This document shows positions 62,530 to 64,000 of a stretch of 64,000 bases of DNA, piece by piece. The notes below the pieces were generated by a model. The model was not told the DNA's origin and did not search any database. It was given only the letters and a program-made list of their open reading frames with translations. Source of the stretch: Gordonia iterans (GTDB taxonomy: Bacteria; Actinomycetota; Actinomycetes; Mycobacteriales; Mycobacteriaceae); contig NZ_CP027433.1 in the NCBI RefSeq assembly GCF_002993285.1, positions 62,001-126,000 on the forward strand, in the 5' to 3' direction. Numbering within the stretch: position 1 is the stretch's first letter; every line of letters begins with the position of its first letter. A program made the translations under genes and the position numbers.

Positions 62530-63462
62530 TCAGGCTCCTTCGGAAGAGTCGGTCCCCTGCGAGGCGTCGCCGTAGGGAAGTCGGGGGTCGGGTTCTTGCA
62601 GCGGCCAGGTGTCGCGCAGCCAGGCCTGATCGGGATCGTCGCTGATCAGCCAGACCCTCGCGGGATCTGGCCCGGCCATCACGTTGAGGTAGTAGAGGTC
62701 GTACTCGGGCGCCGCCATCGCCGGCCCGTGATAGCCGTACGGCACCAGCGCGACGTCCCCGGTGCGCACGATCGCCTGGGTGTCGATCTCGCCCGCGTTC
62801 GACGAGTAGGTGACGAAGCTGCCGAAGGCGTCGGTCTGCTCCGGCACCACCCCGGCGTCGACGAACTGCCGGGCCGGCGCAGCCTCGAAGTAGTAGATCT
62901 CCTCCAGCTGCGCCTCGTGCCCGGGCACGTGCTCGTCGTGCTTGTGAGCGGGGTGCGACGACCAGTTGCCGCCCGGCGTGATCACCTCGCAGACGATCAG
63001 CGCCGCCGCATCGAGGGCCTGAGGGGTGCCGAAGTTGTGCACCTGCCGAGTGTCGCGGCCGGCGCCGCGCACCTCCACCGGCACCTGTCCGGCGGACAGG
63101 TACGCGGTCGGCTTCACGACGACGGTCGGCGCCTCGGCCACCGCGACCCGGCCCCGTCCGCGCAGCACACCGGCGGTGCCGGACCCGAGGTACAGCACGT
63201 CGGTCGGACCGGCGAACACTCCGGTCCGGCCGTGCAGCACGGTCGTGCCGCCCTCGTGCTCTACCGAGAACGACCCGGCCAGCGGCACGACGATGCGTTC
63301 CACCTCGCCGGCGGGCAACTCCACGGATGCGTCGTCGTCGAGCACGGCGACGCGCAGCCCGGTGTGACTCCAGCCGTCGATCGTGCCGTCGACCACCGAT
63401 TCCCAGCCGTCGCGCGCGAGCGCGCCGCGGGCGTGGAACCACTCGTTCGGGGTGGGCGTCAT
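62530..63462 (-). CDS. iolB: 5-deoxy-glucuronate isomerase (IolB)
   Basis: A 310-residue bicupin that converts 5-deoxy-glucuronate to 5-deoxy-5-ketogluconate. The second cupin holds the metal ligands: SSHPAHKHDEHVPGHEAQLEE in its first part (His and Glu) and YGYHGPAMAAP for the final His. The first cupin is degenerate. The ATG at 63462 has GAGGAG upstream. It sits between iolA and iolD in a compact operon. Confidence 0.94.
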   Translation of the reverse strand: MTPTPNEWFHARGALARDGWESVVDGTIDGWSHTGLRVAVLDDDASVELPAGEVERIVVPLAGSFSVEHEGGTTVLHGRTGVFAGPTDVLYLGSGTAGVLRGRGRVAVAEAPTVVVKPTAYLSAGQVPVEVRGAGRDTRQVHNFGTPQALDAAALIVCEVITPGGNWSSHPAHKHDEHVPGHEAQLEEIYYFEAAPARQFVDAGVVPEQTDAFGSFVTYSSNAGEIDTQAIVRTGDVALVPYGYHGPAMAAPEYDLYYLNVMAGPDPARVWLISDDPDQAWLRDTWPLQEPDPRLPYGDASQGTDSSEGA

Positions 63463-63491
63463 CGTCGTACTCCTCGGTCGGGTCAGTGCGG

Positions 63492-64000
63492 TCAGTCGTT
63501 CTGCGGGAAGCCGAGGTTCAGGCCTCCGTGACTGGGGTCGAGCCAGCGGCTGGTGACGGCCTTGAGCTGGGTGAAGAACTTGACTCCCTCCGCGCCGTGC
63601 GCCTTGGTGTCCCCGAACATCGAGGCCTTCCAGCCACCGAAGCTGAACGTGGCGACCGGGACCGGGATCGGCACGTTGATGCCGATCATGCCGACCTGGA
63701 TCTCCCGCTGGAAGCGGCGAGCGGCTCCGCCGTCGTTGGTGAAGACGGCGGTGCCGTTGCCGAACGCGCCGGCGTTGATCAATTCGACGCCCTCCTCGTA
63801 CGAGTCCACGCGCACGATCGCCAGCACCGGGCCGAAGATCTCCTCGGTGTAGACGCGCGAGGTGGTGGGCACCCGGTCGATCAGCGTCGGGCCGAGCCAG
63901 AAGCCGTCGGGTGCGCCGTCCGGCTGCACCGCGCGGCCGTCGACGACGACGGTGGCGCCGTCCTCGAGCGCGACGTCGATGTAGGAGGCGACCTTGTCGC
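63492..64000 (-). CDS. iolA: Methylmalonate-semialdehyde dehydrogenase, C-terminal part (IolA/MmsA)
   Basis: The C-terminal 169 residues of a CoA-acylating aldehyde dehydrogenase; the start and catalytic cysteine lie beyond the window. Visible are GFWLGPTLIDRVPTTSRVY, EEIFGPVLAIVRVDSYEEG, INVPIPVPVATFSFGGWK and the terminal EGVKFFTQLKAVTSRW, all typical of MmsA/IolA. It catalyses the last step of inositol and valine breakdown, giving acetyl-CoA or propionyl-CoA. It is the most upstream gene of the visible iol operon, with 29 bp to iolB. Confidence 0.93.
   Translation of the reverse strand, partial: DKVASYIDVALEDGATVVVDGRAVQPDGAPDGFWLGPTLIDRVPTTSRVYTEEIFGPVLAIVRVDSYEEGVELINAGAFGNGTAVFTNDGGAARRFQREIQVGMIGINVPIPVPVATFSFGGWKASMFGDTKAHGAEGVKFFTQLKAVTSRWLDPSHGGLNLGFPQND

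Noticed and set aside
1-64000. tRNA, rRNA, insertion sequences, phage or defence systems
   Set aside because: Reading through the window I saw no tRNA-like cloverleaf, no rRNA segment, and no transposase, integrase, toxin-antitoxin or restriction gene.

Overview
The window is high-GC actinobacterial DNA. Its gene content and order match the Mycobacteriales block known in Mycobacterium tuberculosis as roughly Rv0198c to Rv0244c: fadE5, fadA2/fabG4/htdX, a TetR regulator, lpqI, a DUF2613 gene, aftD, Rv0228/Rv0227c/Rv0226c/Rv0225/Rv0224c-like genes, pckA, trmB, Rv0207c-like, mmpL3, Rv0204c-like and zmp1. The arabinogalactan and mycolate genes (aftD, mmpL3) point to a mycolic-acid-containing genus. 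The non-syntenic insertions and many dispersed intergenic repeats suggest Gordonia or a close relative, but that is inference and no 16S gene is present.

Layout. 1-8 kb: DNA repair (end), fadE5, a zinc alcohol dehydrogenase, an ACT-domain regulator, an MFS exporter and a PatB/MalY C-S lyase. 8-16 kb: an SDR, a VanW-family cell-wall protein with a structured leader, then fadA2 diverging from fabG4-htdX, and a TetR gene. A shared palindrome lies at the fadE5, fadA2/fabG4 and tetR promoters. 15.5-31 kb: envelope genes (LpqI, DUF2613, AftD, acyltransferase, DUF3068/PorA-like, flippase, GT-C-like and GT4 glycosyltransferases, methyltransferase), with a CitE-like lyase among them. 31-37 kb: an MmpS-like protein, a MacB/FtsX-type ABC exporter and GTP-dependent PEP carboxykinase. 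37-46 kb: a four-gene hypothetical operon, then trmB, a NYN-domain gene, mmpL3, an LPG-synthase-like membrane protein and DUF3054. 46-54 kb: a penicillin-binding-protein-like lipoprotein that has lost its catalytic lysine, pirin, and an overlapping zmp1-MMPL-ion-channel operon. 54-57 kb: a meta-cleavage hydrolase behind a perfect KstR-type operator, a 13-copy 37-bp tandem array, an R2-like ligand-binding oxidase and a broken AlbA_2-type gene. 57-64 kb: a myo-inositol catabolic operon (iolA-B-D-E-G-H order, minus strand, iolA cut by the window end).

Two features run through the whole window. First, at least fourteen genes start 6-8 nt after a TANNNT-like -10 box and have no Shine-Dalgarno sequence, which suggests widespread leaderless transcription. 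Second, several families of dispersed, palindrome-rich repeats fill intergenic gaps. They also appear in frame inside coding sequences (fabG4, the Rv0226c-like membrane protein, zmp1, and the end of the acyltransferase gene). This protein-invading repeat behaviour is the most unusual signal here.
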